A DNA stretch of 64,000 nt from Polynucleobacter sp. AP-Titi-500A-B4 (GCF_018688095.1 NZ_CP061311.1:618861-682860); one strand, 5' to 3'. Positions 1 through 8,726 are shown, counted from the stretch's first letter. Notes: a model not told the origin generated them from the sequence alone. Translations and numbers: made by a program.

Positions 1-34
1 AAGGCTTACTTCAATTAGCGGTGGAGGAGACGTA

Positions 35-889
35 ATGAAAGCAGCAGCATTTGACTATGTAAAGCCAAAGGCTTTAAGTGATGCCTTGTCTTTGCTGGAG
101 CAGGGAGGTGATGACGCGAGATTGATTGCTGGCGGACAGACCCTCTTGGCAACACTCAATATGCGCCTATCTGAGCCAACGATCTTGATAGACATTACAG
201 ATGTTGATGAGCTCAAAGGTATTTCTGTGGTGGGCGAAAAACTGAGAATCGGTGCGCTCGTGACACATACCGAAATCGAAGATTCAGATTTAGTTGCAAA
301 ACATGCACCACTTCTTAAAGCTGCAGCACCCCATATCGCGCATCGTGCGATTCGTAACCTAGGTACCTGGGGCGGATCTCTTGCTTATGGCGATCCTGCG
401 GCTGAATGGCCGGCATGCAGCCTCACTTTGCAAGCTACTATGGTGATCCATGGGCCTGCTGGTGAGCGCAAGATTTCTGCAAAAGATTTTTTCATTGATC
501 TGTACACCACCTCATTAGAGCCAGATGAAATTCTAGTTGCCACTGAAATTCCAGTCGCTAAACCCAATCAAGTGTTCTATTTTCATGAGCTCGCGAGACG
601 TCATGGAGATTATGCGGTTGCAGGATTGGCAGCAGTAGCTGAAAAGCAAGGAGACATTCTTAGCAATTGCGTCTTCACTTTCTTTTCAGTGAGTTCTACA
701 CCAGTGATGGCAGTAAGGGCTCAAGATTTGGTCAATGGAAAACCGGTAAATGATCAATTGATTGCAGCAGCAGTAGAAGCAGCTCGTCAAGAAATTGATG
801 CGATTGCTGACATTACCAACAGCGCAGAAGCGAAGACCCATTTAATTGGTGTATTGCTTGAGCGTGGTCTTAAGCATTTAGCTGCCTAA
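35..889 (+). CDS. FAD-binding subunit of a molybdenum hydroxylase (xanthine dehydrogenase / CoxM family)
   Basis: This 284-residue protein is the medium subunit of a three-part molybdenum hydroxylase. It holds FAD and passes electrons from the 2Fe-2S subunit to an acceptor in the cytoplasm. Two family FAD-contact motifs are visible: AGGQTLLATLNMRLSEP near residues 32-48 and RNLGTWGGSLAYGDPAAEWP near 107-126. The length is normal. A strong ribosome binding site (GGAGGAGA, 23-30) fixes the ATG. The 2Fe-2S and molybdopterin subunits follow on the same strand within about 30 bases, in M-S-L order, so the three form an operon. The substrate cannot be read from this subunit. Confidence 0.9.
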   Translation: MKAAAFDYVKPKALSDALSLLEQGGDDARLIAGGQTLLATLNMRLSEPTILIDITDVDELKGISVVGEKLRIGALVTHTEIEDSDLVAKHAPLLKAAAPHIAHRAIRNLGTWGGSLAYGDPAAEWPACSLTLQATMVIHGPAGERKISAKDFFIDLYTTSLEPDEILVATEIPVAKPNQVFYFHELARRHGDYAVAGLAAVAEKQGDILSNCVFTFFSVSSTPVMAVRAQDLVNGKPVNDQLIAAAVEAARQEIDAIADITNSAEAKTHLIGVLLERGLKHLAA

Positions 890-916
890 TTATTCAGATT
901 GTTCGGAGATTTGAAA

Positions 917-1426
917 ATGAGTTTGAAGAAAAAGATATCGATGACGGTCAACGGTGTTGCCGTCAATGCAGAGATTGAGCCGCGTCGTCATTTAGTGGAT
1001 TTCTTACGCGAGGATTTGCATCTTAAGGGTCCACACCTAGGCTGTGAGCAGGGCGCCTGTGGTGCTTGTACTGTCAAGGTAGATGGTCAAATCATCCGAG
1101 GTTGCTTATTTTTAGCGGTGCAAGCTAATGGTTGTGTAGTGGAAACCATTGAAGGTCTTACCAAGAGCGGTGCTTTAGCTGATCTTCAAGAATCATTCAT
1201 GCGCCACAACGCTATGCAGTGCGGCTTTTGTTCTTCTGGGATGTTGTTAGCGGCTGCTGAATTAATTGAAAAGCAACCTAAAGCGAGTCGTGAAGAAGTT
1301 CGTGAATGGATTTCTGGAAATTATTGCCGTTGCACTGGCTATCACTCCATTGTTGATGCAATCATGGATGTTTTAGAGGCTCGTGCAAAGGGTCAAAAAA
1401 TTAAACCTGTTGTTGCTCACGCTTAA
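917..1426 (+). CDS. 2Fe-2S subunit of a molybdenum hydroxylase (CoxS family)
   Basis: The small subunit of the molybdenum hydroxylase carries two [2Fe-2S] clusters that link the molybdenum site to FAD. The N-terminal plant-ferredoxin-type cluster uses C43, C48, C51 and C63 (CEQGACGAC then C). The C-terminal four-helix cluster uses C102, C105, C137 and C139 (CGFC and CRCTGY). At 169 residues it is of normal size. I start it at ATG 917, about 6 bases after a GGAGAT ribosome binding site; a TTG at 899 would add six residues but has no such site. It is the middle gene of the operon. Confidence 0.92.
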   Translation: MSLKKKISMTVNGVAVNAEIEPRRHLVDFLREDLHLKGPHLGCEQGACGACTVKVDGQIIRGCLFLAVQANGCVVETIEGLTKSGALADLQESFMRHNAMQCGFCSSGMLLAAAELIEKQPKASREEVREWISGNYCRCTGYHSIVDAIMDVLEARAKGQKIKPVVAHA

Positions 1427-1445
1427 GGGATTTAGGAAACGCATT

Positions 1446-3842
1446 ATGAATAAGCCAAGCGATTTAAAAGGACTCGTTCTCGATCCCGTTACTAACGATC
1501 AGCGTTATATCGGTAACAGCGAACCAAGACATAGCGCTCGCCGCCTGCTTGAAGGTCAGGGCACTTACATTGACGATATTCAATTGCCACGCATGGGTCA
1601 TGTGGTCTTCTGGCGCTCACCAGTAGCGCATATGAAGATTGGCAAGATTCATACAGAGCAGGCTAGTAAGATGCCTGGAGTATTGGCAGTGGTTGATGGC
1701 GTGCAGATGGCCAAAATTTGTAAACCATGGGTTGCTACTCTGGGTCACTTAGCCGGTATGAAATCCGCGCCTCAGCATGCTCTGGCGATTGATAGAGCCT
1801 GCTGGCAGGGTGAGCCAGTTGTTGCCGTAGTCGCTGAGACCAGAGCGCAAGCTGAAGACGCTTTGCAGCTTGTTGATGTTGAGTGGGAAGAGTTGCCTGC
1901 TGTGATCTCTATGGAGTCTGCGTTAGATCCTAAGACACCATTAATTCATCCAGAGCTGGGTGATAACCTCTGCTTTACCCGCACTTTAGATGTAGGTAAT
2001 GTTGATGAAGCGTTTGCAAATGCTGATGTTGTAGCTGAAGCTACCTTTGGCTTTGGGCGTCACACGGGGGTTACCTTAGAGCCTCGTTGCCAAATTGCAG
2101 ATTACAACCCAGGCGAACGTCGCTTGACGGTGTATCACTCCCAACAAGCGCCGCATATGATGCAGGACTTGTATTGCCGTCAATTTGGTTTATCTGAATC
2201 CGATGTGCATGTAATTTGTAAAGATGTTGGTGGATCATTTGGCATTAAGGTGCATGCTTATCCAGATGATTTTGCAACCGTAGGCTTAGCCATGATGCTA
2301 GAACGTCCAGTGAAGTTTGTTGCTGATCGTTTGGAATCTTTTACTAGCGATATCCACGCACGTGAGCATCGCATTGTCGGTCGTATCGCTGCCAATAAAG
2401 CAGGCGATATCTTAGCCTTTGAGATTAAGGACTTAACAGGCATTGGGCCTTACTCTATGTTCCCGAGAACGAGCGCAATTGAGGGTAACCAAGTAGTGAA
2501 CTTGGTCGGTGGCCCTTATAAGCATCAGAATTATCGTGCGCACTTAGATGTAGTGTTCCAGAATAAAACCCCAACGTGCCAATACCGTGGCGTTGGTCAT
2601 CCGATAGCCTGTGCGGTAACTGAAGGTCTAGTGGATTTAGCTGCTCAAAAATTGCAGATGGATCCATTAGAGTTTCGTAAGCGCAATGTGATTCCAGATG
2701 ATGCTTATCCTTGTTCTGGAATCTCAGGTATTAAATTAGAAGTGCTCTCGCACGAGCAATGCTTGCGTACGATTGAGAAGATGATGGATTACCCAGCTTT
2801 GCGAAAAGAGCAAGCAGAGTTGCGCAAGAAGGGTATCTATCGCGGTATTGGTTTCGCTACTCTCATTGAGCTCACTAATCCAAGTCCTGCTTTCTACGGC
2901 GTTGGTGGTGCGCGTATTGCTTCTCAAGATGGCGCTTCAGTTCGCCTAGATCCTAGTGGGGTGGTGTCAGTATTGGTGGGTGTTGGTGAGCAAGGTCAAG
3001 GTACAGAGGGCATCTATGCACAGATCGCTGCAGATGCAGTAGGCGTATCGATTAATCAGGTACGTATTGTTACTGGCGATACTGACGTTACTCCTTACGG
3101 CGGCGGTACTTGGGCCTCTCGTGGTGCGGGTGTAGGTGGTGAAGCGGTATTGCTGGCGTGCCAAGCCCTACAGGAAAATATCTTAAAACTGGCGGGCGCG
3201 ATTCTGAATCGACCTGTTGGTGAGTTACGCGTACACCGTAGCCATGTGCTTGATAAAGCGACTGGTGAACAGCTATTACCTTTTAGTGAAATCGGCCGCA
3301 TTGGTTATTTCAGAACAGATACTTTGCCAGTTGGTTTTTCTGCAGACTTAATGGTGACACGTCATTACACTCAAAAAGATTACCCATTCATCTTCACAAA
3401 TGGCGTTCAGGCTTCTTATGTAGAAGTCGATCCAGACACTGGCTTTGTCAAACTCTTGAAACATTGGGCGGTTGAGGATTGCGGTCGAGTGCTTAATCCG
3501 ATGTTGGTTGATGAGCAAGTTCGTGGCGCGATTGTTCAAGGTATTGGCGGCGTTCTCTTTGAAGAGTGCCTCTACGATGACAGTGGTTTACTGCGAAATG
3601 GCAGCATGGCTGATTATCTTGTGCCAATGGCTAACGAGATGCCGGATATTGAGGTAGCCCACGTAGAAACCCCGACCCAATCTTCTAAGTTGGGCGCAAA
3701 AGGAGCTGGTGAGGCTGGCACGGCTGGCGCTCCTGGTGCAGTTCAAAATGCTATCAATGATGCTTTGGCGCCATTGAATGCCGCAGTGTTTGATCAGCCT
3801 ATCACCTGCGAGAAGATCCTGCGGGCACTCAAGAAAATCTAA
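1446..3842 (+). CDS. Molybdopterin-binding subunit of a molybdenum hydroxylase (CoxL/XdhB-like)
   Basis: The 798-residue large subunit should bind the molybdenum-molybdopterin-cytosine dinucleotide cofactor and hydroxylate an unknown substrate. Residues about 45-150 form the hammerhead domain (GQGTYIDDIQLP) and the rest the two cofactor-binding domains, with GGSFGIK and a GVGEQGQGTEGIYAQIA segment. The catalytic base expected in this family is E756 in GAKGAGEAGTAG. The active-site loop near residue 378 reads YRGVGHPIAC, not the AYxCSFR loop of true form I CO dehydrogenase, so CO oxidation is unlikely. ATG 1446 is preceded by AGGAAA; a GTG at 1383 overlaps the previous gene and is less likely. 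Confidence 0.9.
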   Translation: MNKPSDLKGLVLDPVTNDQRYIGNSEPRHSARRLLEGQGTYIDDIQLPRMGHVVFWRSPVAHMKIGKIHTEQASKMPGVLAVVDGVQMAKICKPWVATLGHLAGMKSAPQHALAIDRACWQGEPVVAVVAETRAQAEDALQLVDVEWEELPAVISMESALDPKTPLIHPELGDNLCFTRTLDVGNVDEAFANADVVAEATFGFGRHTGVTLEPRCQIADYNPGERRLTVYHSQQAPHMMQDLYCRQFGLSESDVHVICKDVGGSFGIKVHAYPDDFATVGLAMMLERPVKFVADRLESFTSDIHAREHRIVGRIAANKAGDILAFEIKDLTGIGPYSMFPRTSAIEGNQVVNLVGGPYKHQNYRAHLDVVFQNKTPTCQYRGVGHPIACAVTEGLVDLAAQKLQMDPLEFRKRNVIPDDAYPCSGISGIKLEVLSHEQCLRTIEKMMDYPALRKEQAELRKKGIYRGIGFATLIELTNPSPAFYGVGGARIASQDGASVRLDPSGVVSVLVGVGEQGQGTEGIYAQIAADAVGVSINQVRIVTGDTDVTPYGGGTWASRGAGVGGEAVLLACQALQENILKLAGAILNRPVGELRVHRSHVLDKATGEQLLPFSEIGRIGYFRTDTLPVGFSADLMVTRHYTQKDYPFIFTNGVQASYVEVDPDTGFVKLLKHWAVEDCGRVLNPMLVDEQVRGAIVQGIGGVLFEECLYDDSGLLRNGSMADYLVPMANEMPDIEVAHVETPTQSSKLGAKGAGEAGTAGAPGAVQNAINDALAPLNAAVFDQPITCEKILRALKKI

Positions 3843-3868
3843 TTTTTCAAAGTGTTGCGCCCGTCCTA

Positions 3869-3896
3869 GTGCAAAGCTCGATAGAGGGCTTTGCAC
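3869..3896. repeat. Perfect 9-bp-stem hairpin downstream of the molybdenum hydroxylase operon
   Basis: GTGCAAAGC and GCTTTGCAC are perfect inverted arms around a 10-base loop, starting 26 bases after the large-subunit stop. No T-tract follows, so it is not a standard intrinsic terminator. It may protect the mRNA 3' end or mark a Rho-dependent end. Confidence 0.55.
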
Positions 3897-3906
3897 ATCC
3901 TGTAAC

Positions 3907-3949
3907 ATCAAGTTTTGGGTAGCCCTTTGGGCCTCTTGGTTAACTTGAT
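3907..3949. repeat. Inverted repeat just upstream of the 3-hydroxybutyrate dehydrogenase gene
   Basis: ATCAAGTT (3907-3914) and AACTTGAT (3942-3949) are perfect 8-base arms, with a smaller GCCC/GGGC stem nested between them. The repeat ends 15 bases before the next start codon, so it could be a leader structure or an operator. Function unknown. Confidence 0.45.
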
Positions 3950-3964
3950 ACGGTACACATCGAT

Positions 3965-4741
3965 ATGTCTTCATTAAAAGGTAAAACAGCGCTAGTAACA
4001 GGATCTACTAGCGGTATTGGTCTGGGTATGGCAATTGCTCTAGCTAAGCAGGGTGCCAACATGATGGTGAATGGCTTTGGCGAAAAAGATGAAGCGATTG
4101 CAAAAATCAAAGCCTGTGGTGTTGAAGTGGATTACCACGGCGCAGATATGAGTAAGCCTGCTGAGATCGAAGACCTCATTAAGCAAACTGAAAAGCGTTT
4201 TGGCTCATTGGATATTTTAGTGAATAACGCCGGCATTCAGTACACCGCCAATATTGAAGACTTCCCAACAGATAAATGGGATGCCATTATTGCTATTAAC
4301 TTAAGTTCTGCATTTCACACAACACATCACGCACTTCCTGGAATGAAGAAGCGTAATTGGGGTCGCATTATTAATATTGCCTCTGTTCATGGTTTGGTTG
4401 CCTCGACTCAGAAAGCTGCCTATGTGGCAGCTAAGCACGGAATTATTGGTTTGACAAAAGTAACTGCTCTTGAAAACGCTCGCACTGGTATTACTTGTAA
4501 TGCGATTTGCCCAGGTTGGGTATTGACACCATTGGTGCAAAAGCAGGTAGACGCTCGGGCTGAGCGCGAAGGCATATCGAATGATGCTGCTAAAACTGCC
4601 TTGGTTTCAGAGAAACAACCATCTGGAGAGTTTGTATCGCCAGAGCAGTTAGCTGCACTTGCAGTATTTCTTTGTGGTCCTGATGCCTCTGAGGTACGTG
4701 GTGTAGCCTGGAATATGGACGGCGGTTGGACTGCTCAGTAA
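3965..4741 (+). CDS. 3-hydroxybutyrate dehydrogenase (short-chain dehydrogenase)
   Basis: This 258-residue cytoplasmic SDR interconverts 3-hydroxybutyrate and acetoacetate with NAD, the step that returns polyhydroxybutyrate carbon to central metabolism. Visible are the nucleotide-binding TGSTSGIG (12-19), NNAG (87-90), and the catalytic S140, Y153 and K157 (ASVHGL..AAYVAAKHG). The EKQPSGEFVSPEQLAAL stretch and the WNMDGGWTAQ C-terminus are typical of bacterial 3-hydroxybutyrate dehydrogenases rather than acetoacetyl-CoA reductases. Its own leader contains a large inverted repeat. A phasin at 29.4 kb supports polyhydroxybutyrate metabolism in this organism. Confidence 0.88.
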   Translation: MSSLKGKTALVTGSTSGIGLGMAIALAKQGANMMVNGFGEKDEAIAKIKACGVEVDYHGADMSKPAEIEDLIKQTEKRFGSLDILVNNAGIQYTANIEDFPTDKWDAIIAINLSSAFHTTHHALPGMKKRNWGRIINIASVHGLVASTQKAAYVAAKHGIIGLTKVTALENARTGITCNAICPGWVLTPLVQKQVDARAEREGISNDAAKTALVSEKQPSGEFVSPEQLAALAVFLCGPDASEVRGVAWNMDGGWTAQ

Positions 4742-4772
4742 AAGCTAGTTCTTATTAGTAGCCAGCGTTCTC

Positions 4773-4815
4773 AATAACTGCTGCGTAACATATTGTTACT
4801 CAGCAGTTATTTTTC
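4773..4815. terminator. Long hairpin between convergent genes, likely bidirectional terminator
   Basis: AATAACTGCTG (4773) pairs with CAGCAGTTATT (4801-4811), and an inner GTAAC/GTTAC stem lengthens the hairpin. T-rich sequence follows on the plus strand. It also covers the last codons of the minus-strand Bug gene. Confidence 0.75.
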
Positions 4816-5794
4816 TATCTGCAATGATCTTGCCCCACATTGCAGATTGACTCGCAATATATTTTTGCAAATCCTCTCTGCTGCCTGGATTTGGCGTTAA
4901 GCCATGTTCAGCCAATTGTTTATTGGTTGCTTTATCAGTAAGTGCTGCAACTAATGCTTTATTCCATTTATCTAAAATGACATCCGGTGTCTTACCTGGC
5001 GCTACAAATGCATACCAATTACTTGCATCAAATCCAGGATAGCCGGATTCAGCAATAGTTGGCACATTAGGAAGTGTGGGAGCGCGCTTCAATCCCGTGG
5101 TCGCAATCGGAATGAGTTTGCCATTTTTGATGTAGGGATCAGCGGTAGCGAGGGCAGAGTAATAAGAAGAGACACGACCGCCTAGGAGATCCACCATGGC
5201 TGGGCTTCCACCTTTATAGGGGACGTGCACAGTATCAATATCGGCACGCACGTTCAAGAGTTCGCCCTGTAAGTGAGATGCTGAGCCGCTACCGGTAGAG
5301 GCAAAGGTAATTTTGCCGGGATTCTTTTTAGCTAGAGCAATATATTCTTTGAAGTTCTTTACGCCGAGCTCTGGAATAACAACCAAAACGTTTGGAAAAG
5401 TAACGCCCATAGTGAGGGGCGCCAGATCTTTTTGTGGATCATATGGCAACTTCATCAAATGCGGTGCGATCGACAAAGGCCCGATCGATCCAAATAGAAT
5501 GACTGATCCATCGGCAGGTGCAGTGGCAGTGTAAGCGTGAGCGATGTTGCCACCAGCGCCGGGCTTGTTGTCCACGATCACATTTTGGCCAAGATCTTCA
5601 CTCAATTTTTTGGCGATGACACGAGCTGCACTATCGGCAGATCCGCCAGCTGCAAAGCCAACCACAATCGTGATGGTTTTCTTGGGCGGGAATTCTTGAG
5701 CTTGAGTACTGGAGATGCAGCCTAATGCCAATATAGTAAGACAGGCTAAGACTTTTGAAAAAGATAGGGCAGGCATGTTTTGTCTCATTTGCAT
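4796..5794 (-). CDS. Bug-family (TctC-like) tripartite tricarboxylate transporter receptor
   Basis: A periplasmic solute receptor of 332 residues with a cleavable signal peptide ending about SSTQAQE. The Bug signature begins just after it (ITIVVGFAAGGSADSAARVI), followed by the usual PGAGGNIA, ADG and FASTGSGSASHLQGEL blocks. Such proteins bind small carboxylates or related organic acids and deliver them to TctAB-type membrane parts, none of which lie in this window. The ligand cannot be inferred. Internal ATG codons at residues 3 and 7 are possible alternative starts. It converges on the 3-hydroxybutyrate dehydrogenase gene. Confidence 0.9.
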   Translation of the reverse strand: MQMRQNMPALSFSKVLACLTILALGCISSTQAQEFPPKKTITIVVGFAAGGSADSAARVIAKKLSEDLGQNVIVDNKPGAGGNIAHAYTATAPADGSVILFGSIGPLSIAPHLMKLPYDPQKDLAPLTMGVTFPNVLVVIPELGVKNFKEYIALAKKNPGKITFASTGSGSASHLQGELLNVRADIDTVHVPYKGGSPAMVDLLGGRVSSYYSALATADPYIKNGKLIPIATTGLKRAPTLPNVPTIAESGYPGFDASNWYAFVAPGKTPDVILDKWNKALVAALTDKATNKQLAEHGLTPNPGSREDLQKYIASQSAMWGKIIADRKITAE

Positions 5795-5945
5795 GTTTGT
5801 TTTTGCTTATTTTGCACCCCAAAATGTACGAAGTCACTACTGAAGTGGCTTTTTTAACTAAGGGCCTTGGATTTTGGGGTATGTGAACAGATTCAGCAGA
5901 ATCGTTTATAGTTACAGCGCATTCTTATATATAGGAGATCCTTTC

Positions 5946-6539
5946 ATGGCTTCAATTTTGACCTCATTGGGACGCACAGTATTAGCTGGTTTTGTGCTTC
6001 TCGTTTTAATTATTCTCGCTTTGGGCGGTAACTTTAGCTCTGCTGAATTGCCATTTATCTTCCGTTGGTTGCACGTAATGTTTGGTGTGATGTGGATTGG
6101 TTTGCTCTGGTACTTTAACTTTGTGCAAATTCCTTCCATGCCAAAGATTCCAGATGAGCAAAAGCCAGCGATTGGTAAAGTAATTGCTCCTACTGCATTG
6201 TTTTGGTTCCGTTATGCAGCGCTCTTCACAGTACTCACTGGATTGATCGTTGCTGCTTTGAACGGCTACCTCCATCAAGCATTTACATTGCAGGCTCCGT
6301 TCCGCGCGATTGGCTTGGGTATGTGGATTGCGGTAGTCATGGCGTTTAACGTATGGTTCATCATCTGGCCTAATCAGAAACGTGCTCTTGGCATCGTTCC
6401 TGTTGAAGCTGATGTCAAAGCTAAATCTGCACGCGTTGCGATGCTGACATCCCGTTTAAATACATTGCTCTCAGTGCCAATGTTGTTCTTGATGGTTGCT
6501 CAGTCTCACAACACTACTTGGTTCGTGATCGTTTCTTAA
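5946..6539 (+). CDS. PuuD-like integral membrane protein (urate oxidase N-terminal domain family)
   Basis: A 197-residue membrane protein with about four hydrophobic helices. FRWLHVMFGVMWIGLLWYFN and the segment up to IPSMPKIP match the membrane domain of PuuD-type urate hydroxylases (DUF989), but the C-terminal cytochrome c domain of full PuuD is absent. Urate oxidation is therefore uncertain. ATG 5946 follows a good ribosome binding site (GGAG at 5935-5938); the upstream in-frame ATG at 5874 would add a polar stretch that does not look native. It is a single gene closed by a strong terminator. Confidence 0.78.
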   Translation: MASILTSLGRTVLAGFVLLVLIILALGGNFSSAELPFIFRWLHVMFGVMWIGLLWYFNFVQIPSMPKIPDEQKPAIGKVIAPTALFWFRYAALFTVLTGLIVAALNGYLHQAFTLQAPFRAIGLGMWIAVVMAFNVWFIIWPNQKRALGIVPVEADVKAKSARVAMLTSRLNTLLSVPMLFLMVAQSHNTTWFVIVS

Positions 6540-6561
6540 TCACCTCGAGTGTGCATTAAAG

Positions 6562-6588
6562 AAAAGGCCCGCGATGCGGGCCTTTTTT
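6562..6588 (+). terminator. Intrinsic terminator after the PuuD-like gene
   Basis: The hairpin AAGGCCCGC/GCGGGCCTT is followed by six T residues, 22 bases after the stop codon. Confidence 0.9.
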
Positions 6589-6610
6589 ATTGATAAAACT
6601 CAGAACAGTC

Positions 6611-7780
6611 TTAAGCCAGAATCGCAGGTAATTCCTTGGTTAGAGCGCCACGCTGTGTCGTAGCGGTACCCATTAAGACAAATCCCAAAAGTTTGCCATC
6701 AGCAGATTCAAAGCGCGCTTCTAATCCGCCTTCAACGATATTATTTTTCCATTGCCCTGTGGCACCCTTGGCTGGGGGTGAAACAATCGTAGGCAATGTA
6801 GGGGTTTTGACCATCACTGGCATTGCAGGATAGGTGAGGGCGGTACGTTGGCCAGTGAGCGTCACTGCTAATGCTCTAGCGGCTTGCATGATCGGCATGA
6901 CGTATGGCAGCACAAGACCTTCCACTTCGGCACAATCTCCAAGTGCATATACATGGGGCACATTGGTTTCTAATTCACGATTCACTTGAATGCCTACGCC
7001 AGTAGCAATGCCTGAGGTTTTAGCAAGATCCAGTCTAGGCTTTAGTCCTACCGCTGACAGAACTACATCACTGGCAATCAAGGCACCATTGGCTAAGGTG
7101 ATATTGAGTTGATCATTTGTGCGGTCAATGGACTGCACAGTAGTGTTGAAGTGCCAACGCACACCCGCTGCACTGAGTTTGCTTTGCAAATCGTTTGCGG
7201 CTACCTCTGGAATCAAGCGGCCTAGGGCTTGCGGTGCCAAATCAATCACATCTACTTCATAGCCACCAAGAACTAGGTCATTAGCAAACTCACAACCAAT
7301 GAGGCCTGCACCTAGGATAGCCACTTTCTTCTTGCCGCTGATGGCATTTCGAAATTTGGCATAGTCCTCAAGATCATTTACGGTTAATGCTTCCTTAGCA
7401 GCATTGCCTTGCAGTGGTAAACGAATCTGGTCTGCGCCCAGTGCTAAGACAAGTTTGCAGTAAGCAATTTCACCTTTATTGCTTGTAAGCACTTGCTTGG
7501 TGCTGTCGATCGCAGTGACATCCGTCTCAGATAAGATGTTAAGGTTCAATTGAGTGGCCATGCCTTCTGCAGGGGTGGAAACCAATTGTGCAGCATCTTT
7601 TTTATTTGCTAGAGCAGTCGAGAGCATCGGTTTGGAATAAAAATATCCAGGCTCTTTGGTGACGAGCGTAATGGGGATCTCTTTATTGAGCTTGCGAATT
7701 TCACGGATAACGGTATACCCAGCCAATCCACTGCCAATGATGACGATAGCGGATGAGGATTGTGGTGTGTTTTGATCCAA
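6611..7780 (-). CDS. NAD(P)H-dependent FAD oxidoreductase, probable rubredoxin reductase
   Basis: This 389-residue pyridine-nucleotide-disulfide-family flavoprotein has an N-terminal FAD site (IGSGLAGYTVIREIRKLN, about 14-31), a central NAD(P)H site (GAGLIGCEFANDL, about 157-169) and the second FAD motif VYALGDCAE near 282-290. It has no redox CxxxxC pair, as in rubredoxin and ferredoxin reductases. It lies 62 bases downstream of a rubredoxin gene, itself after rubrerythrin. It most likely passes electrons from NADH to rubredoxin for peroxide reduction. Start ATG at 7780. Confidence 0.85.
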   Translation of the reverse strand: MDQNTPQSSSAIVIIGSGLAGYTVIREIRKLNKEIPITLVTKEPGYFYSKPMLSTALANKKDAAQLVSTPAEGMATQLNLNILSETDVTAIDSTKQVLTSNKGEIAYCKLVLALGADQIRLPLQGNAAKEALTVNDLEDYAKFRNAISGKKKVAILGAGLIGCEFANDLVLGGYEVDVIDLAPQALGRLIPEVAANDLQSKLSAAGVRWHFNTTVQSIDRTNDQLNITLANGALIASDVVLSAVGLKPRLDLAKTSGIATGVGIQVNRELETNVPHVYALGDCAEVEGLVLPYVMPIMQAARALAVTLTGQRTALTYPAMPVMVKTPTLPTIVSPPAKGATGQWKNNIVEGGLEARFESADGKLLGFVLMGTATTQRGALTKELPAILA

Positions 7781-7842
7781 GACTGAGCTCCCTAGTAATG
7801 CGTTAAATGTGATGATGCAATGGCTTGAGTGAGGTCAGGGGT

Positions 7843-8007
7843 TTAAATCTGCACCATTTCAAAGTCAGCTTTTGATACGCCACAGTCAGGACATTCCCAG
7901 TTTGCTGGAACATCTGCCCAAGCGGTGCCCGGCGCAATACCGTCCTCCGGTAAGCCTTTTGCTTCGTCATAGATGAAGCCACATACGATACATTGCCAAG
8001 ATTTCAT
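7843..8007 (-). CDS. Rubredoxin
   Basis: A 54-residue one-iron electron carrier. The four iron ligands are C6 and C9 (CIVCGF) and C39 and C42 (CPDCGV), and the aromatic core residues W4, Y13 and W37 are in place. The protein is complete and of normal length. It sits between the rubrerythrin and reductase genes, so it is placed to carry electrons from the reductase to rubrerythrin. It is too short for many gene finders but unmistakable by motif. Confidence 0.96.
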   Translation of the reverse strand: MKSWQCIVCGFIYDEAKGLPEDGIAPGTAWADVPANWECPDCGVSKADFEMVQI

Positions 8008-8070
8008 ATTCAGTCCTTTAGTAATAAGTGTAAGTTTAAATTCAGTTGGGTTTTATTTCTTGTGAAGCTG

Positions 8071-8556
8071 TTATTGGGCGGCAAACGCCCTAGCTTTCTC
8101 TAAAGCCTGCTTGTAGTGATTGGCATGACGCTCTTCCACATTAGCTAAGGCAGAAAAGCGCTTTGCAGCTTTTGCCAATACTGCCTGGAATTGCTCAGCA
8201 TGTTCTTTAGACTCCGCAATCTGCTCATCAATTTCTTGAATGGCTGCTGCATTACCTTCTGCTACTGCGGTCTTGCGAAAGGATGGGTACATTTCGGTGT
8301 ACTCATAAGTTTCACCTTCAATTGCAATTTCTAAAGCACGAGCCGGAGTCATGGTGCTTGCGGGGTAGAGTAGATCTAAATGACCAAATGCATGCATCAC
8401 TTCTTGATCAGCAGTGGCTTCAAAGATCTTTGCAGTCGCTTCGTCGCCGGCGGCACGTGCTAACTTCGCAAAATAACGGTATTTAATATGCGCCATGGAT
8501 TCACCGGCAAATGCCGATTCTAAATTTTGCATGGTTTTAATTTCTGGACGTGCCAT
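8071..8556 (-). CDS. Rubrerythrin-type diiron protein without rubredoxin domain
   Basis: This 161-residue ferritin-like protein has the rubrerythrin diiron ligands: E in LESAFAGESMAH, ExxH in DQEVMHAF, E in GETYEYTEMYP and EERHANHY near the C-terminus. Rubrerythrins reduce hydrogen peroxide to water. The usual C-terminal rubredoxin domain is missing; the separate rubredoxin gene 63 bases downstream presumably replaces it. It is the first gene of an operon with rubredoxin and its reductase, and diverges from oxyR, which suggests peroxide-dependent induction. Confidence 0.93.
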   Translation of the reverse strand: MARPEIKTMQNLESAFAGESMAHIKYRYFAKLARAAGDEATAKIFEATADQEVMHAFGHLDLLYPASTMTPARALEIAIEGETYEYTEMYPSFRKTAVAEGNAAAIQEIDEQIAESKEHAEQFQAVLAKAAKRFSALANVEERHANHYKQALEKARAFAAQ

Positions 8557-8700
8557 TTCGATTCCTTCACTTAAATGTTAAAAATTCAATACTGAAAAAA
8601 GTTTGTTGAGTTGACTTCACTTCTTGTTACTCGCTCAACCATGGAATGGATTGTGGGCTTGATTTCATAATCAGTCCAATGAATAATTATGCTACTATTA

Positions 8701-8715
8701 ATCAAATTATTCGAT
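8701..8715. promoter_or_regulatory. Candidate LysR-type operator between rubrerythrin and oxyR
   Basis: A 15-base dyad, ATCAAATTATTCGAT, with six of seven symmetric pairs and the T-N11-A layout of LysR-family sites. It ends 11 bases before the oxyR start, which suits autorepression. It does not match the full OxyR consensus, so this is only a candidate. Confidence 0.35.
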
Positions 8716-8726
8716 AAGGGGGCATA

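Noticed and set aside
35..3842. Aerobic CO dehydrogenase (coxMSL)
   Set aside because: Subunit order fits, but the large-subunit loop YRGVGHP lacks the catalytic cysteine motif AYxCSFR of form I enzymes, and no coxDEF-type accessory genes follow.
3588..3974. 128-codon open frame on the minus strand
   Set aside because: It is antisense to the conserved end of the molybdopterin subunit, has no ribosome binding site or recognisable protein features, and overlaps the start of the next gene.
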